The position numbers were made by a program, and so were the translations under genes. Positions 1-9,838 of a stretch of DNA of 64,000 nt are shown piece after piece. This DNA comes from Moraxella sp. FZFQ2102 (GTDB lineage: Bacteria; Pseudomonadota; Gammaproteobacteria; Pseudomonadales; Moraxellaceae): assembly GCF_024137865.1 (NCBI RefSeq), contig NZ_CP099960.1, positions 744,001 to 808,000 of the forward strand, written 5' to 3'. Below the pieces are notes generated by a model, which did no database searches, had not been told where the DNA came from, and worked only from the letters and a program-made list of their open reading frames with translations. The stretch's first letter is position 1. Each line of letters begins with the position of its first letter.

Positions 1-123
1 TTTTATTGTTATGACTTTTATTGTTATGACATCATCATACGCCAATACTTAGGCGGTTGGCAATGGGTAGAACTTGGCGGTCATTTAGGTGGGGTGGTGA
101 TCGATGAGATGCAGTACTTTTAA
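1..123 (+). CDS. C-terminal end of an unidentified protein (partial)
   Basis: The frame starting at base 1 is open for 40 codons and ends in TAA at 121-123. The tail is rich in Gly and Trp (GGWQWVELGGHLGG) and looks like real protein. The first 30 bases are a perfect 15-bp tandem repeat, which encodes FYCYD twice. The stop overlaps the end of the convergent XRE gene by a few bases. The start lies outside the window and I do not recognise the family. Confidence 0.4.
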   Translation, partial: FYCYDFYCYDIIIRQYLGGWQWVELGGHLGGVVIDEMQYF

Positions 124-482
124 GCATCAAGCAATCGTCTTAGTAGTTCGATTTCTTTGTCTTTTTGTTCAAGTAGTTGTTTTTGATGGTCAATGATGAG
201 TTGTAATTTTTCTAATTCTTGGGCGTTGTCATAGTATTTATTGGCATAATTACCGTGATTATCTCCAATCAGTAGTGAAAAATCACGCTCTTCTTTTAAT
301 AAATCTACAATATCAATATTAAATACATTGGCGATATTTTGTAGATGTTCAACAGTAATTTTGCTCTCGCCACGCTCAAGCTTACCGTAGCCATTTTTTG
401 ACATACCTAACTCATGAGCCATCTCTTCTTGGCTCAAATCAAGCTTAGACCGTAGCTTTTGTAGGTTGGTATGTATTGGCAT
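120..482 (-). CDS. XRE-family transcriptional regulator, 120 aa
   Basis: Small DNA-binding regulator. Residues about 7-62 form a Cro/C1-type helix-turn-helix: LDLSQEEMAHELGMSKNGYG is the turn region, followed by the typical KLERGE motif. Residues about 85-118 are rich in Glu, Gln and Leu heptads and probably form a coiled coil for dimerisation. It stands alone and is convergent with the partial gene at the window edge. The AT-rich 145 bp on its other side separate it from a divergent secreted-protein gene. Its target is unknown; autoregulation is usual for the family. Confidence 0.85.
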   Translation of the reverse strand: MPIHTNLQKLRSKLDLSQEEMAHELGMSKNGYGKLERGESKITVEHLQNIANVFNIDIVDLLKEERDFSLLIGDNHGNYANKYYDNAQELEKLQLIIDHQKQLLEQKDKEIELLRRLLDA

Positions 483-627
483 AGAAAACCTGTTTTGTGG
501 TTAGAAGATATTAAAAAATGGTTAATCAAAATACTGTTTTGTTGGTTGATAATAATATCAAATATCACTTATTATAATACTAAGTTCAACGATAAACAAA
601 CATTTTTATGGTTATGGGTTAGAATTT

Positions 628-981
628 ATGAAAAAACTTATCCTTGCACTGTCTCTACTTTCATTATCTTTGTCAGCAAATGCAAATTGCTATGGTACAA
701 GCACCATGTATAGATGTTATGATACCAACAGCGGAAATTCATATAATGTGCTGAAGTCAGGCAATATGACCTATGTGAATGGCTATAATTCTAACACTGG
801 CAGTACATGGAGTAGCAATTCACACACTATTGGCAATATGACCATCCAAAATGGCTATGATAAAGATGGTAACAGCTGGAACCAAACCATTAACCGAATG
901 GGTTCCTACACTAGCTATAGTGGCACTGACAGTGATGGTAATTATTACCACACCACCTGTGGCACATATGGTTGCTTCTAA
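628..981 (+). CDS. Small secreted protein, 117 aa
   Basis: An N-terminal signal peptide (about residues 1-19, ending SANA before NCYG) predicts export. The mature part is rich in Asn, Gly, Ser, Thr and Tyr. It contains two related segments of the type GNMTYVNGYNSNTGSTW and GNMTIQNGYDKDGNSW, plus paired Cys near both ends that could form disulfides. The repeats suggest a small beta-structured periplasmic or surface protein. The Shine-Dalgarno site is weak. Function is unknown. Confidence 0.75.
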   Translation: MKKLILALSLLSLSLSANANCYGTSTMYRCYDTNSGNSYNVLKSGNMTYVNGYNSNTGSTWSSNSHTIGNMTIQNGYDKDGNSWNQTINRMGSYTSYSGTDSDGNYYHTTCGTYGCF

Positions 982-1026
982 TCAATTATTTGTATTTTAT
1001 GACCATCTATCAACCATAAGCAACCT

Positions 1027-1347
1027 ATGAATATTTTCAACCCTAAACAAGATCACCCAAAGAAACAAAGTAAGCTAGATACGGATTTTGGCGGCAATAA
1101 ATTAGCTTATTTTCTGAGCTATTTCTTATATATAGTGCTAATTGCCATTCTGCTTGCTGCAAAATCTGGCTTTGTTCTTTGCATCGCTACTTTTGCAGCT
1201 TACTATATTTCTTTTGAAATTTTGCGCCATAAAGTAGGGGCTAATGTATGGCTGAGTCTGTTAGGCTCTTTCTTGTTAGCCATTGTAGTTATGGTGATTA
1301 TTATTATTTCTGTGATTGCAGCAACCACAGATAGACCAATATTTTAG
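1027..1347 (+). CDS. Small membrane protein, 106 aa
   Basis: A charged N-terminus of about 25 residues (KQDHPKKQSK) is followed by about three hydrophobic segments: residues 27-45, 48-64 and 77-98. It lies 45 bp after the small secreted protein and may share its transcript. No family is recognised. The start ATG follows a short A-rich stretch without a strong ribosome site. Confidence 0.65.
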   Translation: MNIFNPKQDHPKKQSKLDTDFGGNKLAYFLSYFLYIVLIAILLAAKSGFVLCIATFAAYYISFEILRHKVGANVWLSLLGSFLLAIVVMVIIIISVIAATTDRPIF

Positions 1348-1400
1348 AAAATACTCATTGAAACAAGATATTTAATGGTCTACGCTTACGCAAATCCCAA

Positions 1401-1431
1401 CTCATTTTCCACGCAGTGCATGGAAAATGAG
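1401..1431. repeat. Perfect inverted repeat, 11-bp arms
   Basis: CTCATTTTCCA is mirrored perfectly by TGGAAAATGAG across a 9-base loop. There is no T-run, so it is not a classical terminator. It sits 54 bases after the membrane protein gene and could be an operator or an mRNA 3'-end hairpin. Confidence 0.6.
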
Positions 1432-1495
1432 TATCTAAAATATTGTGCACAATACGCTATCAGCACAAATTTAACAAAACCCGACCGCCTAAATC

Positions 1496-1524
1496 AAAAA
1501 AAACCGCCAAAAAGCGGTTTTTTT
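1496..1524. terminator. Bidirectional rho-independent terminator
   Basis: Stem AAACCGC/GCGGTTT with an A-run on the left and a T-run on the right. It lies between the rightward membrane-protein gene and leftward prfC, so it can end both transcripts. Confidence 0.75.
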
Positions 1525-1600
1525 AGCCCTAAACAACAGCCAACTTAATGACAGTTATAAAGGGAGAGTTGTATCCTTATTATAAAGCTTTGTCAAACCA

Positions 1601-3184
1601 TCAATGCTCCCTTGTCGCACGAAACTCCACTTCAGGATAACGCTCTTGCATCAGTTGTAGATTGACACGGCTTGGGGCAAGATAAGTCAGATAGCCACCG
1701 CCATCTACGGACAGTTGGTCATGGGCTTTTTTCTTAAATTTTTCAAACGCCACTTTGTCATCACAATGCACCCAGCGTACGGTCGCGATGGATACAGGCT
1801 CAAAGGTACATTGCACTTTGTATTCTTCGGCTAGGCGATGTGCCACCACTTCAAACTGCAAGACGCCCACCGCACCTAGAATCAAATCATTATTGATTTG
1901 TGGCATAAATACCTGCGTCGCCCCTTCTTCGGACAGCTGCTGCAAGCCTTTTTGAAGCTGTTTGGATTTGAGTGGGTCTTTTAGCACCACACGGCGAAAC
2001 AGCTCTGGGGCAAAGTGCGGAATGCCCGTAAAGTTTAGATTCTCACCACTGGTAAAGCTATCGCCAATCTGAATCGTGCCATGGTTGTGCAGACCAATGA
2101 TATCACCTGCATAAGCTTCGTCCAGCGTCTCACGGTCGCCCGCTAGGAACATCAAAGCGTCCGATACACGCACTTCTTTGCCGATACGCACATGATTCAT
2201 CTTCATGCCACGCTCATATCGCCCAGAGCAAATCCGCATAAAGGCAACACGGTCTCGGTGCTTGGGATCCATATTGGCTTGGATTTTAAAGACAAAGCCG
2301 GTAAATTCTGGCTCATCTGCTTTGACCGTACGCTCAAGCGTCTCATGGTCTTTTGGCGGTGGGGCGTACTGGGTAAGCACATCCAAAATCATATTCACCC
2401 CAAAGTTACCCAACGCCGTGCCAAACAGCACAGGCGTTTGACGACCAGCCAAAAACTCGCTCTCATCCCAGTCTTCATGTGCCATCTGTGCAAGCTCCAA
2501 GTCTTCCACAAACTTATTCCACACAAGCTCGCCCAGTCGCTCCTTGATGTCGTCATGCTCATAGCCATCACGCACTTCAATGTCGGTGATTTGTGTGCCA
2601 AAGCCTTTTTTATAAAAGTAAGTCTTATTCTCACCCAAATGATACACGCCAACAAAATCCTGCCCCATACCAATCGGAAAGGTAAACGGCACGCATTTGA
2701 TTTTTAGGACGCTTTCAATTTCATCAAGCAGCGCCAAAGGGTCACGGATTTCACGGTCCAGCTTATTAACAAATGAGATGATCGGCGTATCACGCATACG
2801 GCAGACATCCATGAGCTTAATCGTCCGCTCTTCGACGCCCTTAGCACCGTCAATCACCATCAAGGCACTGTCCACCGCAGTCAGTGTACGGTAAGTGTCT
2901 TCACTAAAGTCGGCGTGACCAGGGGTGTCAAGCAAGTTCACCATATTATCGCCATAAGGAAACTGCATGACAGAGGTGGTGATAGAAATCCCACGCTCTT
3001 GCTCCATGCTCATCCAGTCAGAGGTGGCGTGTTTGTCGGTTTTGCGGGATTTGACTTCGCCTGCGGTCTGAATGACTTGCCCCCATAACAGGAGCTTTTC
3101 GGTCATGGTGGTTTTACCCGCGTCAGGGTGAGAGATGATGGCAAAGGTGCGGCGGCGCTGGATTTGGGATAGGTGTGTGGTCAT
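1601..3184 (-). CDS. prfC: Peptide chain release factor 3 (RF3)
   Basis: Translation GTPase that recycles RF1/RF2 from the ribosome after termination. At 527 aa it has normal RF3 length. Visible G motifs are SHPDAGKT (about residues 18-25), the switch I/II region with [16 protein letters not shown], and NKLDRE for guanine recognition. RF3-specific domains II and III follow. The long antisense reading frames here are codon shadows. It is monocistronic, with a shared terminator downstream. Confidence 0.97.
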   Translation of the reverse strand: MTTHLSQIQRRRTFAIISHPDAGKTTMTEKLLLWGQVIQTAGEVKSRKTDKHATSDWMSMEQERGISITTSVMQFPYGDNMVNLLDTPGHADFSEDTYRTLTAVDSALMVIDGAKGVEERTIKLMDVCRMRDTPIISFVNKLDREIRDPLALLDEIESVLKIKCVPFTFPIGMGQDFVGVYHLGENKTYFYKKGFGTQITDIEVRDGYEHDDIKERLGELVWNKFVEDLELAQMAHEDWDESEFLAGRQTPVLFGTALGNFGVNMILDVLTQYAPPPKDHETLERTVKADEPEFTGFVFKIQANMDPKHRDRVAFMRICSGRYERGMKMNHVRIGKEVRVSDALMFLAGDRETLDEAYAGDIIGLHNHGTIQIGDSFTSGENLNFTGIPHFAPELFRRVVLKDPLKSKQLQKGLQQLSEEGATQVFMPQINNDLILGAVGVLQFEVVAHRLAEEYKVQCTFEPVSIATVRWVHCDDKVAFEKFKKKAHDQLSVDGGGYLTYLAPSRVNLQLMQERYPEVEFRATREH

Positions 3185-3327
3185 AATTGTATTTCGGTTA
3201 AATTTGGCAAAAAATTGGATAAAAATGATGGCAAATTATAGCACACATCAAGCAATTTTTGAGTATGAAATGACAGTATTGACTGTTATAATGATGACAT
3301 ACATTCGATTTGGACGATGGGAATTTT

Positions 3328-3612
3328 ATGGCTCTTACCGTGATTTATGCGCTGCTTGGCTTACTATTAATTGCTTTTAATGTCTATCAGCGTAAGCTAT
3401 GGCTCAAATACGCCATGATGGTGCTTGGCTTCGTATTGGTATTCTCAGCCAGCCAACACGCCGGGCTGGATAACAAAAGCACGCTAGAAGTCGCCATCTA
3501 TGTCGGCGTGATGATTGTCTTGGCCTTTATCATTCAAATTATCGCCAAAGCCGTCTGTGCCAAACTTGCCGTCCGCTATCCTGAGTGGATTCGTGCCGAT
3601 CATCGACAGTAG
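3328..3612 (+). CDS. Small inner-membrane protein, 94 aa
   Basis: Two to three predicted membrane helices: an N-terminal LLGLLLIAF, a central MMVLGFVLVF and VAIYVGVMIVLAFIIQI. A short basic tail follows. I chose the ATG at 3328, preceded by GATGGGA, over the in-frame TTG at 3310 because its ribosome-site spacing is better. It is divergent from prfC. Function is unknown. Confidence 0.7.
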   Translation: MALTVIYALLGLLLIAFNVYQRKLWLKYAMMVLGFVLVFSASQHAGLDNKSTLEVAIYVGVMIVLAFIIQIIAKAVCAKLAVRYPEWIRADHRQ

Positions 3613-3692
3613 CTTAAATAAATATAGTTATACAAATGGTTAGATTTTTGATACAATTAAAATAATTGACATGAAATTGGTATTGGTGTGTT

Positions 3693-4667
3693 ATGAAACT
3701 ATCTTTTAAATCATTATCTATCGTTACCGCCTTAAGCTCAAGCTTGCTTTTGGCAGGATGCTTTGGCGACAAAAAACTCTCTTGCTCTGATAAGCAAGGT
3801 ATTGAACTTGTTAAAACATCCATTGCTGAAAGCATCGAAAAAGGATTTAAAAAAGATGCCGCCGCACTTGAGGTCTTGTTTGGGGATACTCCAAACCTAT
3901 CAGCGATTCGTGCGTCGCTCAATTCTCTTGGTCTTGACATTAAAGATATTCGCATTTCAAAAGAAGACCCAAACAGCACAAAGGTTTACTGCGAAGGCAA
4001 CCTTGAAGTTACCATTCCAAGCGAGATGCTAAAAACCATTAATGCCAAGATTGAAGATTATGAATTTCTTGGTGCAAGCGATCTTGAGTCTTTGATGGAA
4101 AAATCAAATTATGAACTCTCATCAGACGCTGCTAATGCTTATAAAGTGCAAATTTTATATGATCTGCAACCAAGTGACGATGGCAAGCAAATTTTTGCAA
4201 AAATTGAAAATAAAGAAATTAGCGAAGGCATTGCCGCCTTGGTAATTTTGTCACTATTAAATCCAGCGACAAACGATAGCGGATCATTTGCAGAGACCGT
4301 TAGTGCTGATGTTAGTAGTACTTCAACCAATCAAGCAGAAAGTACTACTCCTGCCGTCAGTGAAGTTGAGTACAGCGAACCAGAAGCCGAATTCGAAACT
4401 ATGGATCTTAGCAGTGAGCTAGCCCAAGCCAAAGCTGCTTTTGATCAAGGACACGCAGATCTTAATGCCACTTGGAAATCTTTGAGTTCAGAAACCAAAG
4501 ACAATCTCCGTGAAGAGCAAAGAGCATCTAACACCGAACGCGAATCAACTTGCCGTGCACTTGCCAATGAGACTGGCACTACAGATGACGAAAAAGAGCT
4601 GATTCGCCTAAATTGTGAAGTGGAACATTTGACCGAACGCACCGCTTATCTTAGCCAGTTCCAATAA
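3693..4667 (+). CDS. Lipoprotein with C-terminal LprI-like domain, 324 aa
   Basis: Signal peptide with lipobox LLAGC, so the mature protein starts at Cys23 and is membrane-anchored in the envelope. The middle part resembles no family I know and ends in a Ser/Thr/Glu-rich linker (residues about 190-235). The last 85 residues (AFDQGHADLNATWKSL, then LREEQRASNTERESTC and spaced Cys) match the pattern of DUF1311/LprI lysozyme-inhibitor-type domains: a Trp-containing helix, a conserved EQR and paired cysteines. A role in resisting host lysozyme is inference. A strong terminator follows. Confidence 0.7.
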   Translation: MKLSFKSLSIVTALSSSLLLAGCFGDKKLSCSDKQGIELVKTSIAESIEKGFKKDAAALEVLFGDTPNLSAIRASLNSLGLDIKDIRISKEDPNSTKVYCEGNLEVTIPSEMLKTINAKIEDYEFLGASDLESLMEKSNYELSSDAANAYKVQILYDLQPSDDGKQIFAKIENKEISEGIAALVILSLLNPATNDSGSFAETVSADVSSTSTNQAESTTPAVSEVEYSEPEAEFETMDLSSELAQAKAAFDQGHADLNATWKSLSSETKDNLREEQRASNTERESTCRALANETGTTDDEKELIRLNCEVEHLTERTAYLSQFQ

Positions 4668-4682
4668 TGAACATCCCAAATC

Positions 4683-4713
4683 AAAGCACGATTCATGAAA
4701 TCGTGCTTTTTTT
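4683..4713 (+). terminator. Terminator after the LprI-like lipoprotein gene
   Basis: An 11-bp perfect stem AAAGCACGATT/AATCGTGCTTT with a 5-base loop and a T-run. It separates the lipoprotein gene from polA. Confidence 0.85.
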
Positions 4714-4763
4714 ATCAACTGTGCTACAATAAGGTTTGATCCACCTAAGCTTTAAGTAAACCC

Positions 4764-7721
4764 ATGACCGATTTGACCGCCTATACCAACATCCCAAACC
4801 TTGCCAAATTTGACACCAGTCACATCGATAGCACGCGCGCGCCTGTGGTGCTGGTCGATGGCTCATATTATCTGTTTCGCTGCTTTTTTGGTCTGCCACC
4901 TTTATCCAATAAAGACGGCCTACCGACCAATGCTATCCGTGGTGTATTAAACGCCCTAAATAAGCTCATGCGTCGCTATAAGCCTGCATATATGGCAGTG
5001 GCATTTGATACCAAAGCACCGACCTTTCGCCATGAGTTATCCGACAGCTATAAGGCACATCGCCCACCGATGGATGATGATTTGCGAGTGCAGATTCCCT
5101 ACATTCATCGCATGATTGAGCTGCTTGGCATTCCCCTGATCAAGCTTGATGGTTTTGAAGCCGATGATATCATTGGCACACTCGCTCATCAGGCGTGTCA
5201 AGCAGGACATCCAGTGATCATCTCAACTGGTGATAAAGATATGGCACAGCTGGTCAATGACTGCGTGACGCTCGAAGACAGCTTCACAGGTAAGCTGACT
5301 GACCCTGCCCAAGTCATCGACAAATTTGGCGTCGCCGCCACCCAAATCGCCGACTACCTGACACTCATGGGGGACGCTTCCGATGGCATCGCAGGTATCC
5401 CAAAAGTCGGTGCCAAGACCGCCGCCAAACTACTCACCGAATACCAAGACATTGATGGCATCTTGGCAAATCTGGATAATATCAAAGGTGTGGTGGGCAA
5501 AAATCTTGCCGAGCATCGTGATGAGATTCCGCTCAATCGCACGCTGGCGACCATCGTCACCAATCTGCGTTTGCCGTTTGAATTTGATGATATCAAACTT
5601 CAAGGTGATGATGATCCGTCTCGCCTGCATGAGCTGCATCGCTTATTTGGCGAGCTTGAGTTTCGCACAGAGATTAGCGCCATCAGTGACAAACTTGCCA
5701 AGCTTGAAACCGCCTTTCATGCCGATGATGAGAGCATCGATGCGGTGGCTGCCAAGATGGATGCCGAACTTGAAGCACAGTTTTCGCAAGCCTTTCAAGA
5801 AATTGACGCACTTGGTGATGACAGCACCGATGCAATGAGCGTACCAACCTTGCCATCACAGCCTGTGACTTATCAGACCATCAGTACAATGGATCAGCTT
5901 GATGAATTATTAGCCAAACTTCATAGCGTACCGTATTTTGCCATCGATACTGAGACCACAAGCATCAACTGGCAACACGCTGAATTGGTCGGCATCAGCA
6001 TCGCTTACCAGAACTTTGACGCTTATTATATCCCTGTCGGTCATGTCGATGATTTGGGCGTATTACTCGATGGTCAACTACCCAGAGATATGGTGCTTGC
6101 CAAATTTAAGCCACTCTTAGAAAACCCAAACATCAGCAAAATCGGTCAGCACATCAAATATGATGCGCATATCTTTGCCAATTATGGCATTGATTTGATT
6201 GGAGATATTCACAGCACGCCGAATAATTGGGCATTTGAGACCATGCTTGCCAGCTATGTGATCAACAACACCGCGACGCGTCATAATATGGACGACTTGG
6301 CAAGTCACTATCTGGGCGTGACGACCACCACATTTGAAGACATCGCAGGCAAAGGTGCAAAACAGCTCACCTTTGATAGAATCGACATCGACACCGCTGC
6401 CCACTATGCTTGCGAAGATGCTGATATTACCTTTAGACTATTTAGTATATTTTCACAATATCTATCCAAAGATAGCACAGCACATCGCCTATTGCACGAG
6501 CTTGAGATCCCAACGGCTCAGATTCTAGCACAGATGGAGCATGATGGGATTTTGATTGCGACCGATTTTCTTGGTACACTATCGCACCGCTTTGATACTG
6601 AGATTTTGGGGCTTGAACAGCGTGCTGAAGTGCTTGCCGGTGAGCAGTTTAACCTAGCAAGCCCAAAACAGCTTGGCGAGATTTTGTTTGATAAGCTTGG
6701 CATACAAGGTGGCAAAAAAACCAAAACTGGGCAATACTCGACATCCGAAGCCATCCTTGCCAAAATCGATCATCCGCTGGTCGATGTCGTGCTTGAGCAT
6801 CGTAGTCTATCCAAGCTCAAAAGCACCTACACGGATGCACTGGCTCGTGCTGCCGATAAAGATAGCCGAGTGCACACCAGTTACCATCAGGCACTGACCA
6901 CCACAGGTCGCTTATCATCATCAGATCCAAACTTACAAAATATCCCGATTCGCACCGACACAGGGCGTCTGATCCGTGAAGCCTTTATTGCGCCAAAAGG
7001 TCGTGTCATCCTAGCGGCGGACTACTCACAGATTGAGCTGCGTTTGATGGCACATTTTAGCGGTGATGAACGCCTGATTGATGCCTTTCACCGTGGGCTT
7101 GACATTCACACCGCCACCGCCAGTGAAATCATGAATAAGCCACTTGATGAAGTGACATCGAACGAACGCCGAGCGGCTAAAGCAGTGAATTTTGGGCTGT
7201 TGTACGGCATGAGTGCCTTTGGGCTTGCCAAGCAGCTTGGCGTGGATCGTGCGGTGGCACAGGATTATATCAAACGCTACTTTGCTCGCTACCCTGCCAT
7301 CCATGACTATATGGAGAACACCAAAGCCCATGCCAAACTACACGGCTATGTACAGACGCTACTGGGTCGTAAGCTATATTCGCCTGACATCAACAGCAGC
7401 AATCGTATGATCAAAGAAGCTGCCGAGCGTGCCGCCATCAACGCACCGCTACAAGGCTCAGCCGCTGAGATCATCAAGCTTGCGATGATTGCCGTCGATC
7501 AAGTATTGCCAAAAGATCATGCCAAACTGCTACTGCAAGTGCATGATGAGCTGGTGTTTGAAGTGGATCAAGACAAAGCCGATGACATTGCTGCCATCAT
7601 CAAAGATGCCATGCAATCGGTGCTGGACGACTTTGCAGCAGTGCGTGGCTGGCAGGTGGACTTTGCCGTGCCGCTTGTCGTCGAAGTCGGTATCGGTGAC
7701 AACTGGGATCAGGCGCATTGA
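4764..7721 (+). CDS. polA: DNA polymerase I
   Basis: Replicative-repair polymerase for Okazaki-fragment processing and excision repair. At 985 aa it is somewhat longer than the E. coli enzyme (928). Order: 5'-3' exonuclease (about 28-300, VDGSYYLFR and GFEADDIIGT); an acidic linker; 3'-5' proofreading exonuclease (about 366-570, with FAIDTET intact, so proofreading should work); polymerase (about 600-985). The polymerase has motif A DYSQIELR (~752), motif B RRAAKAVNFGLLYG (~802) and motif C QVHDELVFEV (~925). The extra length lies in the N-terminal extension and the linker between exonuclease domains. Confidence 0.98.
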   Translation: MTDLTAYTNIPNLAKFDTSHIDSTRAPVVLVDGSYYLFRCFFGLPPLSNKDGLPTNAIRGVLNALNKLMRRYKPAYMAVAFDTKAPTFRHELSDSYKAHRPPMDDDLRVQIPYIHRMIELLGIPLIKLDGFEADDIIGTLAHQACQAGHPVIISTGDKDMAQLVNDCVTLEDSFTGKLTDPAQVIDKFGVAATQIADYLTLMGDASDGIAGIPKVGAKTAAKLLTEYQDIDGILANLDNIKGVVGKNLAEHRDEIPLNRTLATIVTNLRLPFEFDDIKLQGDDDPSRLHELHRLFGELEFRTEISAISDKLAKLETAFHADDESIDAVAAKMDAELEAQFSQAFQEIDALGDDSTDAMSVPTLPSQPVTYQTISTMDQLDELLAKLHSVPYFAIDTETTSINWQHAELVGISIAYQNFDAYYIPVGHVDDLGVLLDGQLPRDMVLAKFKPLLENPNISKIGQHIKYDAHIFANYGIDLIGDIHSTPNNWAFETMLASYVINNTATRHNMDDLASHYLGVTTTTFEDIAGKGAKQLTFDRIDIDTAAHYACEDADITFRLFSIFSQYLSKDSTAHRLLHELEIPTAQILAQMEHDGILIATDFLGTLSHRFDTEILGLEQRAEVLAGEQFNLASPKQLGEILFDKLGIQGGKKTKTGQYSTSEAILAKIDHPLVDVVLEHRSLSKLKSTYTDALARAADKDSRVHTSYHQALTTTGRLSSSDPNLQNIPIRTDTGRLIREAFIAPKGRVILAADYSQIELRLMAHFSGDERLIDAFHRGLDIHTATASEIMNKPLDEVTSNERRAAKAVNFGLLYGMSAFGLAKQLGVDRAVAQDYIKRYFARYPAIHDYMENTKAHAKLHGYVQTLLGRKLYSPDINSSNRMIKEAAERAAINAPLQGSAAEIIKLAMIAVDQVLPKDHAKLLLQVHDELVFEVDQDKADDIAAIIKDAMQSVLDDFAAVRGWQVDFAVPLVVEVGIGDNWDQAH

Positions 7722-7744
7722 TACGCCAATTCTAAATCCATCCC

Positions 7745-7777
7745 AAAACCGTTCATGTGGTGCATGAGCGGTTTTTT
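7745..7777 (+). terminator. polA terminator
   Basis: Imperfect stem AAAACCGTTCATG/CATGAGCGGTTTT followed by T residues, 24 bases after the polA stop codon. Confidence 0.8.
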
Positions 7778-7800
7778 GGCTTGTGACCAGCTGTTATTTC

Positions 7801-7828
7801 AGACAAAAACAGACAAAAACAGACAAAA
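7801..7828. repeat. 10-bp direct repeat, three copies
   Basis: The unit AGACAAAAAC occurs three times in tandem, the last copy diverging at its end. It leads straight into a strong hairpin. Confidence 0.6.
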
Positions 7829-7865
7829 AACAACGGGCGATGCCATCAGACACCGCCCGTTGTTT
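7828..7865. terminator. Strong hairpin, possible terminator
   Basis: A 12-bp perfect stem AAACAACGGGCG/CGCCCGTTGTTT closing a 14-base loop. Only short A/T tracts flank it, so it is either a backup polA terminator or a stable RNA hairpin. Confidence 0.55.
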
Positions 7866-7965
7866 TCCCTGATTTTACCACCGTAAAATCCGTATCCTTA
7901 CCAACCTTCCTTGAATAGCATGTCATCCTTGCCCTGCTCCATCAGGGTTCTCCGTTGCTATGTGT

Positions 7966-8046
7966 GTATTATGCATGATTTTTTGCATAATACAAATACG
8001 CAAAATGCGTCAATCGTTGTAAGAAATCTCTTACAAACATTGACGC
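7966..8046. repeat. Two adjacent inverted repeats downstream of the cytochrome b561 gene
   Basis: The first, 7966-7993, is a perfect 10-bp stem GTATTATGCA/TGCATAATAC. The second, 8007-8046, has GCGTCAAT-TTGTAAGA arms with single-base interruptions. On the minus strand the second lies about 22 bases after the cytochrome stop and may end its transcript. Confidence 0.5.
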
Positions 8047-8067
8047 ATCCACACGACTTAGCCGCGA

Positions 8068-8571
8068 TTAACGCATCCGCGCGATCAGATTATCCTTGAC
8101 CACAAACTGATGATACAGCGCGCCAGCGATATGTGCCACGATCAGCGCAAGCAATGCTGTCCACACCACATCTTTGTGCAGCGCTATCATCTGATCTGCC
8201 AAATCATAATTCACCGTCGCAAAACCTGCAATCTCAAACAAGCCAAACACGCTCAGCGCCTGCCCTTCTGCCAAAGTGCCAAGCAAACCCGTCACAGGCA
8301 TGGCAATCATCACCACATACAGCGCCAAATGCACAAGGCTTGCCACCATCGTCTGCAGCTTCGACATCGGCACAGGTGGCGGCGCTTTGGTGATCACACG
8401 ATTCACAATACGCAAAATCGTCCAAATCAAAAAGCTAAATCCCACCGCCTTATGCAGACCGATGAACGATTCACCCTGCTCAATCAACACCCATGCCGCC
8501 ACGATTAATAGCGCACCAATCCAGTGAAAAATGCGCGCACCAAGGCTATATTTTTCGACCACAGTCGTCAT
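8068..8571 (-). CDS. Cytochrome b561 (YodB/CybB-like)
   Basis: Integral membrane diheme cytochrome b of 167 aa with four predicted helices. Typical b561-family positions are visible: ARIFHWIGA near the N-terminus, GLHKAVGF, LVHLALYVVMIAMPVTG, and IALHKDVVW. The spaced His residues in these segments are the expected heme ligands. The family passes electrons between ubiquinol and periplasmic acceptors or superoxide. It stands alone. Confidence 0.88.
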   Translation of the reverse strand: MTTVVEKYSLGARIFHWIGALLIVAAWVLIEQGESFIGLHKAVGFSFLIWTILRIVNRVITKAPPPVPMSKLQTMVASLVHLALYVVMIAMPVTGLLGTLAEGQALSVFGLFEIAGFATVNYDLADQMIALHKDVVWTALLALIVAHIAGALYHQFVVKDNLIARMR

Positions 8572-8970
8572 ACTTCAAGCTCCAATCTCTTCAATCATTT
8601 CAAGTATATTTGCAAAATTATCAATAAATCGCATTATAACAAAGCATCCTTGATGAAATATACCAATTATGTGATATTTTGTATCTTGGCTACAGACAGA
8701 CATGATACCAAATTATCAGTTTTGTGCCATTTGCGCCGAAAGCTGGTCAAATTTGATGAAAATGTCATCATTTACTCTTGTAATTTTAGCCCAAAAACAT
8801 CATCAAGTGATTGTTACTGACAGTTTGCCACCGCGGCATTATTGTGAGTATTGAGTCAAACTTTTTAAAAATAACTACAAATTTATGCTTGCCAAGCTGT
8901 GTAAATCTTGGCAAGATATGCTACAAATCATTTGATAGTATTAACATTAGTTTTATAAGGAAAATTTATC
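8572..8970. other. AT-rich divergent intergenic region
   Basis: About 400 bp between the cytochrome b561 gene and the response-regulator gene. I see no convincing gene. It presumably holds both divergent promoters, and the AAGGA ribosome site of the regulator is at about 8958. Confidence 0.5.
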
Positions 8971-9699
8971 ATGGTGAATAATAAACAAATCCTACTGATT
9001 GAAGACGATCCAGACCTAGCCGAGCTGATCAGCGACTATCTGTCGATGAACTATTATGAAGTGCATCATGCGCCGACAGGTCAAGGTGGTCTTGACATCC
9101 TAGAAGCCAAAGAGCGCGACATCAGCCTGATTGTCCTTGATCTGATGCTGCCTGATATGGACGGTATGCAAGTCTGCCAAAAGGTACGCTCATCGAAAAA
9201 CGCCATGATCAATAAAGTGCCTATCGTCATGCTGACCGCTAAAGGCGACACCACCGACCGTGTGCTTGGTCTTGAGATGGGTGCAGATGACTATATTTCT
9301 AAGCCATTTGAGCCGCGTGAACTATTGGCGCGTATTCGTGCGGTCCTGCGCCGTCATGAGACACCGAACCAAGCTGACACCAATTCAGGCAGCTTAACTT
9401 TCGGTCGCTTGACTGTTTATCCTGACAGCCACGAAGTCACCATCGACGAAAAACCTGTACGCCTGACCACGCATCAGTTCCAGCTTTTGCACTACTTTGC
9501 TACCCATGCTGGTAAAGTATTAAACCGCGAACAGCTGTGGCAAGCGATGCCAAATGACGACAGCTCAGAGAACATTGATCGTGCCATCGATGTGCATATC
9601 TCACGCTTGCGTGCTTTGATCGAAGACAATCCACGCCAGCCTAAGCGCATCATCACCGTGCGCGGTGTCGGTTATCAATTCGCCACCGATCAAGTGTAA
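8971..9699 (+). CDS. OmpR/PhoB-family response regulator
   Basis: Receiver domain about residues 6-120 with the acidic pair EDD (11-13), phospho-acceptor Asp57 in VLDLMLPD, and switch Thr and Lys in MLTAKG and YISKPF. A winged-helix DNA-binding domain occupies about 145-240 (TTHQFQLLHYFATH, DVHISRLRALIEDNP, VRGVGYQF). It pairs with the histidine kinase that follows. The signal and regulon are not evident from sequence; neighbouring genes are not obvious targets. Confidence 0.95.
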   Translation: MVNNKQILLIEDDPDLAELISDYLSMNYYEVHHAPTGQGGLDILEAKERDISLIVLDLMLPDMDGMQVCQKVRSSKNAMINKVPIVMLTAKGDTTDRVLGLEMGADDYISKPFEPRELLARIRAVLRRHETPNQADTNSGSLTFGRLTVYPDSHEVTIDEKPVRLTTHQFQLLHYFATHAGKVLNREQLWQAMPNDDSSENIDRAIDVHISRLRALIEDNPRQPKRIITVRGVGYQFATDQV

Positions 9700-9716
9700 G
9701 TGTTCAAAATTATCCA

Positions 9717-9747
9717 AAACCATCAAGCGGCTTGTTTGATGGTTTTT
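9717..9747 (+). terminator. Terminator between response regulator and kinase genes
   Basis: A 10-bp perfect stem AAACCATCAA/TTGATGGTTT plus T-run in the 139-bp gap. It probably limits read-through, so the kinase would be made at a lower level than its regulator or from its own promoter. Confidence 0.75.
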
Positions 9748-9838
9748 GCTGTTTTAGTGACTGATTGGCTTTTATTGACCGATTATTAAACTTATTAACA
9801 ATCCACCATCAAGATTCATCGTCGTTTACGGAAATTTT

